Shown: positions 61,866 through 64,000 of the stretch, one piece after another
How the letters are laid out: each line of letters opens with the position of its first letter
How positions within the stretch are numbered: position 1 is the first letter of the stretch
Assembly: GCF_019048265.1 (NCBI RefSeq)
Contig: NZ_CP077311.1
Span: 4,225,001 to 4,289,000 of the forward strand
DNA from: Aeromonas sp. FDAARGOS 1405
GTDB lineage: Bacteria; Pseudomonadota; Gammaproteobacteria; Enterobacterales; Aeromonadaceae
Reading direction: 5' to 3'
Length of the DNA: 64,000 bases
Position numbers and translations under genes: made by a program
The notes under the pieces: generated by a model
Databases searched by the model: none
What the model was told of the DNA's origin: nothing
Seen by the model: only the letters and a program-made list of their open reading frames with translations

Positions 61866-64000
61866 TTACAGGGTGAAGCGATAGAAGATATCAACCGCCT
61901 GAGCCACCCCGCTCATCGCCTGCAGATAGAGCCGTGGCAATACCTCGTAGCGCAGCTTGAATTCGGCGATGGGGCTGAAAACCCCGACCCCGTACTGGAA
62001 CTGCAAACCCGGCAGCAGATAGGCCGACAGCGTCACCTGGGTGTTGTCGCCACTGCCCGCGGTATCGAGAGAGACATCGCTCATCCCCAGCGACTCGCCG
62101 ATACTCGACACCACGCCATTCGCCTGACTCACCGCGCCGGCCACCAGCAGACCGTTGAAACCGCCATCCTCACCGCCAGTCTGCAACCCTTTGCCACGCA
62201 GCAGATAGGAGAGCTGTTCCGACTGCGCCATCTGCGGCTCGGAGTAGACAGTGATCTCCGGCTTGCTGGCAGGGCCGGTCACCCGCACCCCGACCGTCAC
62301 CTGACCCTCGATGGTATCGGGATCCCGGTTGGCCTCGATGTTGAGGAACGGCCGATCCAGCGGACCGGAGAAGAGGATCCGCCCCTCCTTGATGATGAGG
62401 TTCTGACCATAGGCCTTGAAGCGGCCGTTGGTCAGCACCAGCTGGCCGTTGCCTGCCAGCGGCTTCTCGGGATCCTGACGGATATTGAGACCGCCGGAGA
62501 CATCGGTCTTCAGCCCCATGGCATCGAGCTTCACATCGTTGCCAAGGCGGATCGCCACCTTCATCGCCAGCGGCAGGCTGGCCTGCTTGGGAGCCGGGGG
62601 CAGATCGTCATAGACCACGGTCACATCATCGGAGACCGCCACTGCCGAATCCGGCAAGCTCTTGACCAGAATGCGCGCCCAGGGAATATCCACCTGACCG
62701 GTAATCCGGGTCTCCTCCCCCAGCGACACCGCGATATCGGGCGAGACTCTGACCCGGCCCATGCCCGGATATTGCGCCTCCAGATCCTTGCCCTGAATGG
62801 TGAGGCTGCCGCTGACCGGCATCTTGGCCCAGCTGAGCCAGCCGCCCAACGCCAGCGGCCCCTTGCCCACCAGCATGGAGCCATCGAGCTCGGCGCGGTT
62901 GCCTTCGATCTTGAGGCGGGTCACCAGCTTGGTCAGGGTCACCATGTCGGAGTGGGTCTGCACTTCACCGTCACGCAGGTTGAGCTGACCAAACAGCAGG
63001 GGCGCCGCCAGGGTGCCGTCGAAGCGGGCATCGGCGGAGATGATCCCTTGCAGGGAGCGCACCTCAGGGATGAGCGGCGCAAAGGTATTGAGCTTGAGAT
63101 CGTCAAACTTGAGCTGACCACCTAGCAGACCGCGACCGGCAGGCTCCCTGATCAGCAAATCGGTATCGATATTGCCGATCTGTTTGGAGGCAAAATCGAG
63201 GCGAATGGCCGCCTGCTGCCGCTCGAAATCCAGGGCCAGGGCCAGCTGCTGATAGTCGGTCTTGAGACCATCGGCCACAAAAGTGCCCGGCGTGGTGCGT
63301 ACCACCGCATGCAGGGTCGGCTGATTGCCACGCCAGCTGGCACGCCCATCGGCGGAGAGCATCGCCTGCCAGCGGAAGTTGTCCGGCAACCAGGGGCGCA
63401 GCCGCTTGAGATCAAACTCGCTCAGGGCAAACTCCAGGGTGCCCTGCGCAGCGGAGACCTGACTCCCCTTGACGCAGAGGCTTGCACCCTGGGAGCCGAG
63501 GCAGAGATCCCCCATCGCCAGCCGCTGACGCGGCAGATCGAGATCCAGCGCCCAGGGGGAGCTCAAGTCCCAACGGCGCAGCGGGGTTTTCAGCCGCAAC
63601 TCGGAGAGCGCCCCGCGCCAGTGATCCCCGCGCACGCCGCCACCCAGTTTGAGGTTGGCCGCAACAGGGTCACCCTTCATGGTCAGGGTCAACAGATGCT
63701 GACTGATATCGCCGCTGAGGTTCAGGGCCAGCTGGCTGAGCTTGGTCTCACCCTGTTTCAACTGCGCCACCAACAGCGAGAGCTCACCGGCCGGTTTCGC
63801 ACCGATCGCCACATTGCCCTTGAGGCTAATACCCTTCAGGTCGGTGCCGGCATAGTAGAGCCGGTCGGAGGCCAGATCCGCATCGATTTTTGGCGTCTGC
63901 TGATTGCCACTGACCTTCACCTGTCCCTTGATATCCCCTTTCAGGCCGGGATAGATACCCCCCAGCTGGGGAGCCTGCAGGTTAGCATCGAGCTTCCATT
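61866..64000 (-). CDS. tamB: Translocation and assembly module subunit TamB (partial)
   Basis: The C-terminal 711 residues or so of TamB; the reading frame stays open to the right edge, so the N-terminus is outside the window. The DUF490/TamB C-terminal domain is clear: VTGPASKPEITVYSEPQMAQ, SYLLRGKG and QFQYGVGVFSPIAEFKLRYE near the end. The rest is the repetitive beta-rich groove (AsmA-like). With TamA it moves phospholipids and helps insert outer-membrane proteins. It is usually next to tamA, which would lie beyond 64000. Confidence 0.93.
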   Translation of the reverse strand, partial: WKLDANLQAPQLGGIYPGLKGDIKGQVKVSGNQQTPKIDADLASDRLYYAGTDLKGISLKGNVAIGAKPAGELSLLVAQLKQGETKLSQLALNLSGDISQHLLTLTMKGDPVAANLKLGGGVRGDHWRGALSELRLKTPLRRWDLSSPWALDLDLPRQRLAMGDLCLGSQGASLCVKGSQVSAAQGTLEFALSEFDLKRLRPWLPDNFRWQAMLSADGRASWRGNQPTLHAVVRTTPGTFVADGLKTDYQQLALALDFERQQAAIRLDFASKQIGNIDTDLLIREPAGRGLLGGQLKFDDLKLNTFAPLIPEVRSLQGIISADARFDGTLAAPLLFGQLNLRDGEVQTHSDMVTLTKLVTRLKIEGNRAELDGSMLVGKGPLALGGWLSWAKMPVSGSLTIQGKDLEAQYPGMGRVRVSPDIAVSLGEETRITGQVDIPWARILVKSLPDSAVAVSDDVTVVYDDLPPAPKQASLPLAMKVAIRLGNDVKLDAMGLKTDVSGGLNIRQDPEKPLAGNGQLVLTNGRFKAYGQNLIIKEGRILFSGPLDRPFLNIEANRDPDTIEGQVTVGVRVTGPASKPEITVYSEPQMAQSEQLSYLLRGKGLQTGGEDGGFNGLLVAGAVSQANGVVSSIGESLGMSDVSLDTAGSGDNTQVTLSAYLLPGLQFQYGVGVFSPIAEFKLRYEVLPRLYLQAMSGVAQAVDIFYRFTL

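Noticed and set aside
61422..61884. Short open frames across the tRNA-Tyr genes
   Set aside because: They repeat only because the tRNA genes repeat; they encode tRNA, not protein.
1..64000. CRISPR arrays, transposases, integrases or prophage genes
   Set aside because: No regularly spaced repeats, no inverted-repeat-bounded elements and no recognisable mobile-element proteins were found.

Overview
The window looks like chromosomal DNA of a motile, facultatively anaerobic gammaproteobacterium, most probably Aeromonas. The evidence is the gene content and order: a polar-flagellum cluster cheV-cheR-flgB..flgL with divergent flgA-flgM-flgN, ppk-ppx next to mgtE, raiA next to an EAL/GGDEF protein, tamB and tandem tRNA-Tyr genes. 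G+C is high and coding is dense, with strong codon bias that throws long antisense shadow frames. I see no prophage, insertion sequence, CRISPR array or integron.

Layout. 1-7.4 kb: the edge of a response-regulator-like gene, a DUF2726 zinc-finger protein, gcvR, a ppk-ppx operon behind a well-formed Pho box, and mgtE behind an M-box (ykoK) magnesium riboswitch. 7.4-21.9 kb: flagellar genes. On the minus strand these are cheV-cheR, flgBCDE, then (after an internal terminator and a new sigma-54 promoter) flgFGHIJKL. On the plus strand they are flgA (sigma-54 promoter) and flgM-flgN (sigma-28 promoter). 21.9-27.4 kb: housekeeping and accessory genes (yfcE, an orphan OppA-type binding protein, an EamA transporter, rsuA, an HD-GYP protein, a small ORF). 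27.5-32.5 kb: an anaerobic sugar module: fructose-6-phosphate aldolase, a glycyl-radical activase, a YbiW-type glycyl radical enzyme and a YciT-like DeoR repressor. A perfect FNR box with two identical -10 hexamers placed symmetrically around it lies between the divergent genes. 32.6-37.8 kb: an EamA exporter, a YejA-type binding protein, small hypothetical proteins and a cold-shock protein. 38-41.2 kb: a branched-chain 2-oxo-acid dehydrogenase operon (E1alpha, E1beta, E2).

41.4-54.3 kb: a catecholate siderophore island. A tightly coupled minus-strand operon (entC-E-B-A, entF and an unknown ChaN-like gene) is divergent from a CirA/IrgA-type TonB receptor followed by a DAHP synthase. Two Fur boxes and a 20-bp palindrome lie in the divergent region. 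The EntF A-domain pocket residues match the serine code, and a thioesterase is present. This points to an enterobactin-type product rather than amonabactin, the siderophore usually associated with the genus. 54.3-64 kb: a LacI-type regulator, the Slt transglycosylase, a GAF-PAS-GGDEF-EAL protein, raiA behind a strong CRP box, a hypothetical protein, two identical tRNA-Tyr genes and the 3' part of tamB.

The most distinctive signals are the symmetric FNR-dependent bidirectional promoter of the glycyl-radical module and the unknown gene translationally coupled to entF.
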